A DNA stretch of 64,000 nt, from NCBI GenBank assembly GCA_900551615.1, contig URWN01000002.1:15404-79403 (forward strand). Reading direction: 5' to 3'. Each line of letters opens with the position of its first letter. Position 1 is the stretch's first letter. The notes below the pieces were generated by a model. That model had not been told where the DNA came from, searched no databases, and was given only the letters and a program-made list of their open reading frames with translations. Made by a program: the position numbers and the translations under genes. The DNA is from an uncultured Clostridium sp. (GTDB lineage: Bacteria > Bacillota > Clostridia > TANB77 > CAG-508). This document shows positions 18,432 through 27,890 of this stretch, piece after piece.

Positions 18432-19700
18432 ATGAAAAAAACAAAAGAAATGAAAGGAATAACACTCGTAGCCTTAGTAATAACGGTAATTATTTTGCTT
18501 ATTTTGGCAACAATTTCAATACAAACACTAACAAATACAGGATTATTTGGAAAGGCAAAAGAAGCAACAAAAAAATATAGTGAAGCAGAAGAAAAAGAAA
18601 AAATTCAAATGGAGTTATATTATGCTCAAATAAATAAAAGCACAAACGGAACATCAACAAATCAAATAGGAGAACAATTATATGATAAAAATGTAGAAAA
18701 TGGTTCAAAGTGGCATATTATAGTAATAAATGATTCTAAAAAGATATATGGAACAGGTTGGACATATATACCAAGAGGAAGTAAAATAAGTGATACAAAG
18801 ACAAATGAGACTTGGTTAATAAACAATTCAAGTCAAGAGATGATAAAATTAGAAGATGGGACATTTACAGATTTATCTTATAAAACAGCAGTTGGAACAA
18901 CAGATGGTTTAATTTTTAATTTGGACCCTTCTGTTATTGAAAATGCAACAAAAGAAAATATAAATGAAAAATTAGGAAGTAATGTAGAATTAATGAATTT
19001 TGATTGGAATAAGGATAGTGGACTTACTAAAAAATCTTTTAATTTTGATGGAGTTAATGATTATATAAAAATTAAGTACGATAATGAAGAAGAAAAAAAC
19101 ATTTTGGCTCAAAATGGTTTTACATTTGAATTTTATGGAACATATAATGGAGGGACTTCTTATAATGAAAAAAATGAAGTAGTAGATAATAATGGATATA
19201 AAGGCTTATTTTGTTATTGGAATGGAAACGAAAAAGAACAAGCATCATTAAGATTTGGAATCAACAATTATGGAAAAAATATATTTTGGAATGCAAAAGT
19301 AGGAATTATGGGAGTAGATGCATTAAAGTCAGATTATTCTCATCCTAAAGCACCATGGAATATAATATATCCTGAAACAGAAAAAATTCAAAGTAATAAA
19401 GAAGTATATTTTACTATAACTTTAAACTGTACCCAAAACAATTACATACATACTTTATATGCAAATGGAGAAAAACTATATGAAGGAAATTTTAATAATA
19501 TATACTGGAACAACTTTGTGAAAGATGACTTGCAAAAATTAAAATATTTTTGTATTGGAAGATCATCAATGGATAATAATGGTTGTTGGCACTACTCAAA
19601 AATGAATGCATATTCTATAAAATTATATAACAGAGGATTAAGTGCAGAAGAGGTAAAAGATAATTATAATAAAGCAGTAGCATATCATAATGCATTATAA
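18432..19700 (+). CDS. Pseudopilin-like surface protein with a LamG/concanavalin-like domain
   Basis: 422 residues. The N-terminus has a prepilin leader of 9 residues ending in KG, then a single hydrophobic helix (ITLVALVITVIILLILATIS). The usual Glu at +5 is absent (Ala). Residues about 145-420 resemble a laminin-G/concanavalin lectin fold: TDGLIFNLDPS, FNFDGVNDYIKI and, near the end, CIGRSSMDNNGCWHYSKMNA. It is probably processed by a prepilin peptidase and displayed, binding glycans or host surfaces (inference). AGGAGG precedes the ATG. It is divergent from an XRE regulator. Confidence 0.78.
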   Translation: MKKTKEMKGITLVALVITVIILLILATISIQTLTNTGLFGKAKEATKKYSEAEEKEKIQMELYYAQINKSTNGTSTNQIGEQLYDKNVENGSKWHIIVINDSKKIYGTGWTYIPRGSKISDTKTNETWLINNSSQEMIKLEDGTFTDLSYKTAVGTTDGLIFNLDPSVIENATKENINEKLGSNVELMNFDWNKDSGLTKKSFNFDGVNDYIKIKYDNEEEKNILAQNGFTFEFYGTYNGGTSYNEKNEVVDNNGYKGLFCYWNGNEKEQASLRFGINNYGKNIFWNAKVGIMGVDALKSDYSHPKAPWNIIYPETEKIQSNKEVYFTITLNCTQNNYIHTLYANGEKLYEGNFNNIYWNNFVKDDLQKLKYFCIGRSSMDNNGCWHYSKMNAYSIKLYNRGLSAEEVKDNYNKAVAYHNAL

Positions 19701-19716
19701 AAATAATAACATAAAT

Positions 19717-19762
19717 AAAGCTGAATATAGCAATTTAGAATATTGCAAAATTCGGCTTTTTA
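19717..19762 (+). terminator. Rho-independent terminator after the pseudopilin gene
   Basis: AAAGCTGAAT and ATTCGGCTTT (one G-U pair) with an inner TAGCAAT/ATTGC stem, then TTA. Confidence 0.7.
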
Positions 19763-19796
19763 TAGTATATTAAGAATGAAAGAAAAGAGGAAAAAA

Positions 19797-20588
19797 TTGA
19801 ATAAATTATTAAGTATAAACTACAAATTTTTTAAACAAGAACCACAAAAACTAATAGAGATAATCAACAAATACAACAAAAACAGACTAATACAAGGATT
19901 TGAAATAGCCGTATCAAAACAGGAAGAACAAAAATATCTATTAGAATTTGCAAAAAAATTAAAAAAATATAACTATATTTTAAATCTACATGCACCAACA
20001 TTAGAAAATATAGAACAATACCAAAAATATTTAGATTATACTGTAGAAATGTCAAAAATAACAACACAAAAAACAAATATAGTATTTCACCCAATAAATG
20101 CAGAAAACATCTTAAAAAGTAAAGAAAGAACAAATAAATATGTAAAAGAGTTATTAAAGTATATTAAACAGAAAAATTATGAAAAAAATATAGAATTAAG
20201 CATAGAAAATCTTAATGATATAAAAGAAGTAAAAAGACTGAAAAAAGAAGACATAACAGACATTCTAAATCAAAATCAAAAATTAAAGTTTACATATGAT
20301 ATAGGACATGAATTAGTAGATAAAAAAGAAGCAAAAATAGAACAAAATATTTTAATAGAAAGAATAAACAATATACATATTCATACACATATAGAACAAC
20401 AAGATCATTATCCATTAACAAAAAATAAAAAAGATAAAGAGATAACTACTCAAATAATAGAAAAAATAAAAAGACAGAACAACAATATAAGTGCAGTAAT
20501 GGAATATGCACTAGATTATATAGAAGGCAACACATTTGAAGAAAAAATAAAGAATTATATCAACGAAGCAAATTACATGAATTTATAA
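19797..20588 (+). CDS. TIM-barrel protein of the sugar-phosphate isomerase/epimerase (AP endonuclease 2) type
   Basis: 263 residues. The barrel pattern is visible: GFEIAVS, LNLHAPT, TNIVFHPIN, IELSIENLN, KFTYDIGHELV and NNIHIHTHIEQQDHYPL, with His, Glu and Asp at the strand ends as metal ligands. The substrate is unknown. The start is TTG at 19797 with AAAGAGG 6 bases upstream. The frame open from 19743 lies inside the preceding terminator and is rejected. It stands alone between two transcription signals. Confidence 0.72.
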   Translation: MNKLLSINYKFFKQEPQKLIEIINKYNKNRLIQGFEIAVSKQEEQKYLLEFAKKLKKYNYILNLHAPTLENIEQYQKYLDYTVEMSKITTQKTNIVFHPINAENILKSKERTNKYVKELLKYIKQKNYEKNIELSIENLNDIKEVKRLKKEDITDILNQNQKLKFTYDIGHELVDKKEAKIEQNILIERINNIHIHTHIEQQDHYPLTKNKKDKEITTQIIEKIKRQNNNISAVMEYALDYIEGNTFEEKIKNYINEANYMNL

Positions 20589-20704
20589 TAGTATAAATTA
20601 AAATATCAAATAAAATGTTGCCGTGTAAACCTTGCAATTTTAGCTTTTTTGAAGTATAATTTAAAACATAAAATCAAAAAGACCAAAAGAAAGAAGGAAA
20701 ATAA

Positions 20705-22468
20705 ATGAAAGCAATAGAAATAAGAAATAAATACCTAAACTTTTTTAAAGAACATGGACACGCTGTAATACCATCAGCATCACTAATACCAGAAAATGAC
20801 CCATCAGTACTATTTACAACGGCAGGAATGCAGCCACTAGTACCATACTTACTAGGAGAAAAGCATCCATCAGGAACAAGACTTACAGACTATCAAAAAT
20901 GTTTAAGAACAAATGACATAGAAGAAGTAGGAGACAATAGACACTTAACATATTTTGAAATGTTAGGAAACTGGTCATTAGGAGACTACTTTAAAGAAGA
21001 ATCAATCCAAATGAGTTTTGATTTTTTAACAAAAGAACTACAAATACCAGTAGAAAAACTATCTGTAACAGTATTTGCAGGAGATGAAGACTGCCCAAGA
21101 GATGAAGTTGCAGCAGAATGCTGGAAAAAAGCAGGAATATTAGATGGACACATCTATTATTATGGAAAAGATGATAACTGGTGGATAGCAGGAGAAGAAG
21201 GACCATGTGGACCAGACACAGAAATGTTCTATGACACAGGAAAACCAGCATGCGGACCAGATTGCCAACCAAGTTGCGATTGTGGTAAATATGTTGAAAT
21301 ATGGAACAATGTATTTATGGAATATTTCAAAAGTAAAGACGGAAAATATTCAAAATTAGCACAAAGAAATGTTGATACAGGATTAGGTCTAGAAAGAATG
21401 GCAATGCTATTACAAGGAAAAGAAACACCATTTGATACAGAATTATTCAAACCAGTAATGGACAAGTTATTAGAATTACAAAAAATAGATAACATAGAAA
21501 GTAGAAGAATTATAGCAGAACACTTACGTTCAAGCATGATGATAATAAGTGATGGTGGAAGACCTAGCAATGTAGATAGAGGATATATTTTAAGAAGATT
21601 AATTCGTAGAATGGTAAGACATATGAACAAACTACAAATCAACCTTGATGAAATATCAACTCTAGTAGATATAAATGTGGAAAACTTAAAAGAAATGTAT
21701 CCAGATTTGGCTAAGAATGCAGAATTAATAAAAAATGTAATAATTGAAGAGAAAAATAAATTTGTAAAAACATTAGCACATGGTGAAAAAGAATTTGAAA
21801 AAGAAATGAATAAAGCTAAAGAACAAGGAAAGAATAAAATTGACGGAAAAGTAGTATTCAAATTGTATGACACATACGGATTTCCACCAGAAGTTACAAG
21901 TGAACTAGCACAAGAAAACAACATGACAGTTGATATGAAAGAATTTGATGAATTATTTAAAGCTCATCAAGAAAAATCAAGAATGGGTTCAGAGCAAAAA
22001 TTTAAAGGTGGACTAGCAGAACAAAACGAGACAACAATAGCGTACCATACAGCAACACACCTTTTAAATGCAGCACTTAAAGTAGTTTTAGGGCCAGAAA
22101 CACATCAAAGAGGATCAAACATCACAGTAGATAGAATGAGATTTGACTTTAACTGTGACCACAAAATGACAGACGAAGAAAAACAAAAAACAGAAGACCT
22201 AGTAAATAAATGGATTCAAGAAGCATTACCTGTAACAGTAGAAGAAATGAAAAAAGAAGATGCTGTTAAATCAGGAGCAGAATGTATGTTTATTGAAAAA
22301 TATCCAGATGTTGTAACTGTTTATACAATAGGAGACGTATCAAAAGAACTTTGCGGTGGACCTCATGTAAAAAATACAAGCGAACTTGGAAAATTCAAAA
22401 TCAAAAAAGAAGAAGCAAGTTCAGCAGGCGTTAGAAGAATAAAAGCAATATTAGAAAAAGGGATTTAG
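20705..22468 (+). CDS. alaS: Alanyl-tRNA synthetase, short form
   Basis: 587 residues. The class II catalytic core (TTAGMQPLVPYLLG, LGNWSLGDYFK, GLGLERMAML) and tRNA-recognition region are complete. The editing domain follows, with zinc ligands H448 and H452 in HTATH and C550 and H554 in CGGPH. The protein ends there, while the usual bacterial enzyme is near 870 residues with a C-terminal oligomerisation (C-Ala) domain. That domain is absent, and the stop codon overlaps the edge of a palindromic repeat. TTGCAA and TATAAT (17 apart) precede it. It should charge tRNA-Ala and clear Ser/Gly errors. Confidence 0.93.
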   Translation: MKAIEIRNKYLNFFKEHGHAVIPSASLIPENDPSVLFTTAGMQPLVPYLLGEKHPSGTRLTDYQKCLRTNDIEEVGDNRHLTYFEMLGNWSLGDYFKEESIQMSFDFLTKELQIPVEKLSVTVFAGDEDCPRDEVAAECWKKAGILDGHIYYYGKDDNWWIAGEEGPCGPDTEMFYDTGKPACGPDCQPSCDCGKYVEIWNNVFMEYFKSKDGKYSKLAQRNVDTGLGLERMAMLLQGKETPFDTELFKPVMDKLLELQKIDNIESRRIIAEHLRSSMMIISDGGRPSNVDRGYILRRLIRRMVRHMNKLQINLDEISTLVDINVENLKEMYPDLAKNAELIKNVIIEEKNKFVKTLAHGEKEFEKEMNKAKEQGKNKIDGKVVFKLYDTYGFPPEVTSELAQENNMTVDMKEFDELFKAHQEKSRMGSEQKFKGGLAEQNETTIAYHTATHLLNAALKVVLGPETHQRGSNITVDRMRFDFNCDHKMTDEEKQKTEDLVNKWIQEALPVTVEEMKKEDAVKSGAECMFIEKYPDVVTVYTIGDVSKELCGGPHVKNTSELGKFKIKKEEASSAGVRRIKAILEKGI

Positions 22469-22598
22469 GGACGTTCCTTAAAATCCCTTTTTCAAGGGAA
22501 TATGGGACAATCCTTTAGGCTATGAACAGTTTTAATTTTAAAAAGGACTGTCCCTTTATCCCGGTTAGAAGGGAATTTAAGGAACGTCCCTAAATCCC
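22460..22598. repeat. Nested palindromic intergenic element (REP-like, GGGACGTTCC core)
   Basis: 23-bp perfect terminal arms (22460-22482 and 22576-22598, beginning GGGATTTAGGGACGTTCC) enclose a second inverted repeat, GGGACAATCCTTT with AAAGGACTGTCCC. The left arm overlaps the last codons and stop of alaS. Shorter relatives with similar cores occur at 25605, 34048, 45262 and 55539. Confidence 0.75.
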
Positions 22599-22620
22599 CT
22601 TCAGGAAAGGAAAGATAAAA

Positions 22621-22965
22621 ATGGAAGATTGTTTATTTTGTAAAATAATAAAAGGTGAAATACCATCAACAAAAGTATATGAAGATGAAGAAATATTAGC
22701 ATTTAATGATATAAATCCAGCAGCACCAATTCACATATTAGTAATTCCCAAAAAACATATTACATCATTAGCACATATGGAAAAAGAAGATGAAGCAATT
22801 GTAGGGAGAATATATGGAGTAATAAACAAAATTGCTGAAGAAAAAGGATTTAAAGAAAGCGGATATAGAGTTATAGTAAACTGTGGAAAAGATGCAGGAC
22901 AAGAAGTAATGCACTTACATTTTCACATATTAGCAGGAGCAAAGTTTGGAGACAAAATTGTATAA
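22621..22965 (+). CDS. HIT-family protein (HinT-like purine nucleoside phosphoramidase)
   Basis: 114 residues, the usual size. CLFCKIIKGEIPSTKVYEDE at the start and the histidine triad MHLHFHILAG near the end are diagnostic. It hydrolyses adenosine phosphoramidates or similar bonds in the cytosol. A GGAAAGG site precedes the ATG, just after the palindromic element. It stands next to alaS, which is fitting for an enzyme that can act on aminoacyl-adenylates, but the palindrome separates them. Confidence 0.93.
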   Translation: MEDCLFCKIIKGEIPSTKVYEDEEILAFNDINPAAPIHILVIPKKHITSLAHMEKEDEAIVGRIYGVINKIAEEKGFKESGYRVIVNCGKDAGQEVMHLHFHILAGAKFGDKIV

Positions 22966-23084
22966 AAATCTATATTAGTATGAATTTAATATACAATAAA
23001 AATCAGAAAAAATTAGAAAAAAATTGTAAATATAAATTTTATATGTTATAATATAATCAGAGTTAATGTACGGAGGTAAAAATT

Positions 23085-23762
23085 ATGTTTGAGAGTAAAT
23101 ATAGTAAAGTATTAACAATTATACTAGTAATAGTAATTGTGGCAATAGTAATATTATTAGGATTTTTAGCTTATGATTATATAAACAAATTCAGTTCGAC
23201 AAAACAAGCTTCAGATTTTGTTGAAGACTATCAAGGAAATATTACAACAAGTGAAGAAGATAATACAAACAATTCACAAGAAAATGTTGCATTAGATTCA
23301 ACAAATGAAGTACCAATAACAGATTCTTCAACAAGTGGAAGTACAGGTAAAAAGAAATATAAAGGTTACACAGTTGTAGGTACTATGAAAATACCAGCAA
23401 TAAACCTAGAATATCCAATATTCGAAGAAATAACAACAAAAGCATTGGAAACAGGATTAATTGCGTTATATCCAAACGGAGATAATATAAATCAAGTTGG
23501 AAATACAGTAATAATTGGACATAATTATAGAAATGGAATGTTTTTCTCTAATTTGAAAAAATTATCAAACGGAGCCAAAATATATATTAAAGATTTTAGA
23601 GGAACAACTTTAACATATGAAGTTTATAACAAATTTGAAGCATCTTCAACAGATACATCTTTCTACACAAGAGATACAAATGGAGTTGCTGAAATAACAT
23701 TATCAACATGTACAGATGCAAGTAATGATCAAAGAACAATACTATTTGCAAAACAAATTTAA
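23085..23762 (+). CDS. Sortase
   Basis: 225 residues. A membrane helix at 8-32 anchors the enzyme, a Ser/Thr-rich stalk runs to about 90, and the sortase barrel follows. The catalytic triad is visible: H146 in VIIGHNYR, C209 in ITLSTCT and R217. The class looks like D or A; it is not a B-type with large inserts. It would link proteins carrying an LPxTG-like signal to the wall. The only candidate substrate in the window is the LPYAG protein at 52634. Promoter TTGTAA-17-TATAAT at 23025-23053 and CGGAGG precede the ATG. Confidence 0.92.
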   Translation: MFESKYSKVLTIILVIVIVAIVILLGFLAYDYINKFSSTKQASDFVEDYQGNITTSEEDNTNNSQENVALDSTNEVPITDSSTSGSTGKKKYKGYTVVGTMKIPAINLEYPIFEEITTKALETGLIALYPNGDNINQVGNTVIIGHNYRNGMFFSNLKKLSNGAKIYIKDFRGTTLTYEVYNKFEASSTDTSFYTRDTNGVAEITLSTCTDASNDQRTILFAKQI

Positions 23763-23779
23763 TTGAATAAAAATAAAGA

Positions 23780-23815
23780 AAGAAGGATTGACAATATAGC
23801 AATCCTTCTTATTTT
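23780..23815 (+). terminator. Rho-independent terminator after the sortase gene
   Basis: AAGAAGGATTG and CAATCCTTCTT with a 9-base loop, followed by ATTTTAT. Confidence 0.75.
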
Positions 23816-23913
23816 ATAGTTGTTATAATTCTTAACATAAATTTACTAAAAACACTTTAAAAAAAGCCCAAAATGTTATACAATATACGAAAAGTAAAAA
23901 AAAGGAGAAAGGT

Positions 23914-25600
23914 ATGAACAAAAAATGGCAGATATATGAAGCAAACGTAGAAGAGACCAATAGAATAGCAGAAAAATATAACATAAACAAACTACTTGCA
24001 TCAATAATAATAAACAGAAAAATACAAGAAAAAAATATAGAAGTATTCTTACATCCAACAAGACAAAACTTTCATGACCCGTTTTTAATGCCAGACATGA
24101 ACATAGCAGTAGAAAGAATACTAAAAGCAATAGAAAACAAAGAAAAAACAATAATATATGGAGATTATGATGTTGACGGAATAACAAGTATAACAGTATT
24201 AAAAAGTTTTTTAGAAGACAGAGGATTACATGTAGATTCATATATTCCAAATAGATTAGAAGAAGGATACGGATTAAACAAACCAGCAATAGACTACATA
24301 GTAAAAGAAAAATATACATTAATGATAACAGTAGATACAGGAATCTCTGGAATAGAAGAAATAGAGTATGCAAATTCATTAGGAATAGAGACAATAGTAA
24401 CAGACCATCATGAAGTAGGAGAAGAACTACCGAAAGCACTTGCAGTAGTAGATGCCAAAAGAAAAGACAATCAATATCCATGTCGAGATTTAGCAGGAGT
24501 AGGAGTTGTTTTTAAATTAATACAGGCATTACGGAAAAAAAATAGGATTAGATGAAAAAGAATATTTAAAATACTTAGATATTGTATGTGTAGGAACAAT
24601 ATCAGACATAGTTCCATTAGTAGATGAAAATAGAGTTATAACAAAATTAGGACTATTGTTAGTAGCACAAACAAAAAATATGGGATTAAAATCATTAATA
24701 ATGTCATCAGGATATAAAAATCTTGATTCAACAACAATATCTTTTGGAGTTGCTCCAAGAATAAATGCATGTGGAAGAATGGGACATGCAGATGAAGCTT
24801 TAAAACTATTTTTATCAAAAGACATTTACGAAGTAAATGAATTAACCAAAAAATTAAACGATTATAATAAAATGAGACAAGAAAAAGAAAAAGCAATTTA
24901 TGAAGATGCACTAAATCAAATAGAGAAAAACAAATTATACAAAAATTGTGCAATAGTAGTAGGTGGAGAAAACTGGCACCATGGAGTAATAGGAATAGTA
25001 TCTTCGAAAATAACAGATTTATACTTTAAACCAAGTATATTATTATGTTATGAAGATGATTTGGCAAAAGGGTCAGGTAGAAGTATACCAGGATTTGACT
25101 TGCATGAAGCATTAATGAAGTGCCAAGATACAATCGAAAGATTTGGTGGACATAGCATGGCAATAGGAATAACAATAAAAAAAGACAAATTTAATGATTT
25201 TGCAAAAGAATTTGAAAAGATAGCTAAAGATGCAAAAATAGATGAGATAATACCAATTATAAATATAGATTCAAAAATTAATTTAAGTGATGTAAGCAGA
25301 GAAACAGTAGAAAGCTTAAAACAATTAGAACCATTTGGAGAAGGCAATAAAATGCCAATATTTGCATTTAAAAATTTAAAAATATATTCAATAAGAAGTT
25401 TATCAGAAGGAAAACACATAAAAATGACTTTAAAAGATGGAAACTCTGTAGTTAATGCAATAGGATTCAATTTAGGATATTTAGCTGATGAATATAGAAT
25501 TGGAGATAAAATAGATGTTGTTGGAACTTTGGAAATTAATAGTTTTAATGGAGTTGATAATTTACAAATTAATCTTAAAGATGTAATGAAGTCAATATAA
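23914..25600 (+). pseudogene. recJ: Single-stranded-DNA exonuclease RecJ, interrupted by a frameshift at an A8 tract
   Basis: The first frame (23914-24555) holds the DHH part, with GDYDVDGITS and TDHHEVGEE. It runs out 20 bases after eight As at 24535-24542. The reading continues in another frame from IGLDEKEYLKYLDIVCVGTISDIVPL through CGRMGHADEA, HHGVIGIV, GSGRSIPGFDLHEAL and FGGHSMAIG to 25600. Removing one A restores a normal RecJ of about 560 residues. No other damage is seen and codon use stays normal, so the lesion is very young, a sequencing error, or a slippage site. RecJ degrades 5' ends in recombination and repair. The gene is marked broken only because of this single base. Confidence 0.88.
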
Positions 25601-25604
25601 AAAG

Positions 25605-25677
25605 TTGTCAAAAGGGACGGGCTTTTTTGACAGCTAATATTGAAAATTCTGTCAAAAAGGGGCGGCCCTTTTGACAA
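25605..25677. repeat. Palindromic intergenic repeat (REP-like)
   Basis: Outer arms TTGTCAAAAGGG and CCCTTTTGACAA, inner arms TTTTTGACAG and CTGTCAAAAA. The cores GGGACGGGC and GGGGCGGCCC recall the element at 22460. It lies between recJ and relA. Confidence 0.65.
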
Positions 25678-25693
25678 AAGAGGGGTGAACAAG

Positions 25694-27886
25694 ATGCAAG
25701 AAAATAACAAAGAAATAAAAATTCAAGATGTAATTTCAAAAAAGAAAGAAACAAGTAGAAGAGTAGACACAAAATTAATAATGAAAGCATATAACTATGC
25801 AGTAGAGCACCATGGAGATCAAAAAAGGCGCTCAGGAGAACCATACATAATACATCCACTAAATGTAGCATATATATTAGCTGAATTAGGCTTAGATGAG
25901 GCGACAATATGTGCAGCACTTTTACATGATGTTGTAGAAGATACAGATGCAACAGATGCAGATTTAAGAAGAGAATTTAGTGATGAAATAGCAGATATGG
26001 TAGCAGGTGTAACAAAGCTAGAAACAATACAATTTTCAACAGTTGAAGAGCAACAAGTTGAAGATTATAGAAAAATGTTTTTAGCAATGGGAAAAGATAT
26101 TAGAGTTATAATACTAAAAATAGCAGATAGACTTCATAATATGAGAACACTAAAATATCTAAAAAGAGATAGACAAATTGCAAATGCAAAAGAAACGATG
26201 GAAATATATGCACCACTTGCAAACCGTTTAGGTCTATATTCAATGAAGTGGGAGCTAGAAGATTTATCATTTAAATATCTATATCCAGAAGAATACCATG
26301 AATTAGTTGAAGGGATAAATAAGAAAAGAGAAGAAAGATTAAAATTTATAGAAAAAATAATGGCAGACATACGAGTTCAACTAAAAAAACAACATATTGA
26401 TGCAGAAGTAACAGGACGTGCAAAACATTTATATAGTATATACAGAAAAATGAAAAGAGATAACAAAACACTAGACCAAATATATGATTTATTTGCATTA
26501 CGTATATTAGTTAATTCAATAAAAGACTGCTATGCAGCACTTGGAGTTGTACATGAAATGTATAGTCCGATGCCAGGAAGATTTAAAGATTATATAGCAG
26601 TACCAAAACCAAATATGTATCAATCTATACATACAACATTGTTAGGAGACAAAGGAACACCATTTGAAGTTCAAATTCGAACATGGGATATGCATAGAGT
26701 AGCAGAATATGGTATAGCAGCGCACTGGGCATATAAAGAAGCAAGCTATTTTGGAAAAAAACAAGCAGTAAAAGTAGAAGAAGACAAACTAGCATGGCTT
26801 AGAGAATCTCTAGAATGGCAAAAAGATATGCAAGATCCACAAGAATTCTTGGCAACACTAAAAACAGAATTGTTTGAAGATGAGGTTTATGTATTTACAC
26901 CAAAAGGAGCAATAAAAATATTACCAAGAAATGCAACACCAATAGACTTTGCATATAGCATACACGAAGAAATAGGAAATCATATGACAGGATGTAAAAT
27001 AAACAGCAAAATGATGCCTATAATTACACCATTAAAAAGTGGAGACATTATAGAAATAATAACATCAGACAATTCAAAAGGACCAAGCAGAGATTGGCTT
27101 AAATTTGTAAAAAGTACAAAAGCTAAAAACAAAATAAACGGTTGGTTTAAAAAATCTCATAAAGCAGAAAACATAGAAAAAGGAAAAGAGCTAATAGAAA
27201 AAGAAATCAAAAGAATTGGAATGACACATGCAGATTTATTCAAACAAGAGTATATAGATGCAATGCTTGATAGATATAAATATAAAAATCTAGAAGACAT
27301 GTATGCCGCAGTAGGATTTGGAGCAAATTCAGCAGTAAAAGTAATTGCAAAAATGTTACAAGAATATAGAAAAGAGCATCAAGAAGAAGACATTGAAGAA
27401 AAAATGGAAGAACTAAGAAAACAAAAAGAAAACAAACAAAAACCATCAAGCTCAGGGGTTATAGTAAAAGGAATAGACAATTGCTTAGTCAAACTTTCAA
27501 AATGTTGTAATCCATTACCAGGAGACGAGATAATAGGATATATTACAAAAGGTAGAGGAGTATCAGTACATAGAAAAGACTGCGTAAATGTAAAAGACTT
27601 ACTATCAGAAGAAAACAGAATAATAGACGTAAAATGGTATGAAGAAGCTAAAGAAAACTATAATGTAACAATAGAAGCTTTAGCAAATGACAGAAAAGGT
27701 TTATTGGTAGATATTTTGAACAGTATAAAAGAAACAAAAGCAAATCTTATGGGAGTTAGCACAAAAACAACTAAAGAAAGAATAGCTATCATGGACATAA
27801 ATATTGAAGTTGAAAACATCGAAGAACTAAATAAAGTAATTAGAAACATAAAAAAAGTTGACAGTGTCTATGAGGTAAGGAGATAA
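25694..27886 (+). CDS. relA: Bifunctional (p)ppGpp synthetase/hydrolase RelA/SpoT (Rel)
   Basis: 730 residues from the ATG at 25694, which has AGAGGGG upstream; the frame open from 25640 starts inside the repeat and is rejected. The order is as in long RSH proteins: HD hydrolase (ALLHDVVEDTDAT), synthetase (GRAKHLYSIYRKM, FALRILVNS, YIAVPKPNMYQSIH), TGS (EVYVFTPKGAIKILPR), a zinc-finger region (CLVKLSKCCNPLPGDEI, HRKDC) and ACT. Both catalytic parts look intact, so it both makes and removes the alarmone. The MBL hydrolase gene follows after 4 bases. Confidence 0.95.
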   Translation: MQENNKEIKIQDVISKKKETSRRVDTKLIMKAYNYAVEHHGDQKRRSGEPYIIHPLNVAYILAELGLDEATICAALLHDVVEDTDATDADLRREFSDEIADMVAGVTKLETIQFSTVEEQQVEDYRKMFLAMGKDIRVIILKIADRLHNMRTLKYLKRDRQIANAKETMEIYAPLANRLGLYSMKWELEDLSFKYLYPEEYHELVEGINKKREERLKFIEKIMADIRVQLKKQHIDAEVTGRAKHLYSIYRKMKRDNKTLDQIYDLFALRILVNSIKDCYAALGVVHEMYSPMPGRFKDYIAVPKPNMYQSIHTTLLGDKGTPFEVQIRTWDMHRVAEYGIAAHWAYKEASYFGKKQAVKVEEDKLAWLRESLEWQKDMQDPQEFLATLKTELFEDEVYVFTPKGAIKILPRNATPIDFAYSIHEEIGNHMTGCKINSKMMPIITPLKSGDIIEIITSDNSKGPSRDWLKFVKSTKAKNKINGWFKKSHKAENIEKGKELIEKEIKRIGMTHADLFKQEYIDAMLDRYKYKNLEDMYAAVGFGANSAVKVIAKMLQEYRKEHQEEDIEEKMEELRKQKENKQKPSSSGVIVKGIDNCLVKLSKCCNPLPGDEIIGYITKGRGVSVHRKDCVNVKDLLSEENRIIDVKWYEEAKENYNVTIEALANDRKGLLVDILNSIKETKANLMGVSTKTTKERIAIMDINIEVENIEELNKVIRNIKKVDSVYEVRR

Positions 27887-27890
27887 AGTT

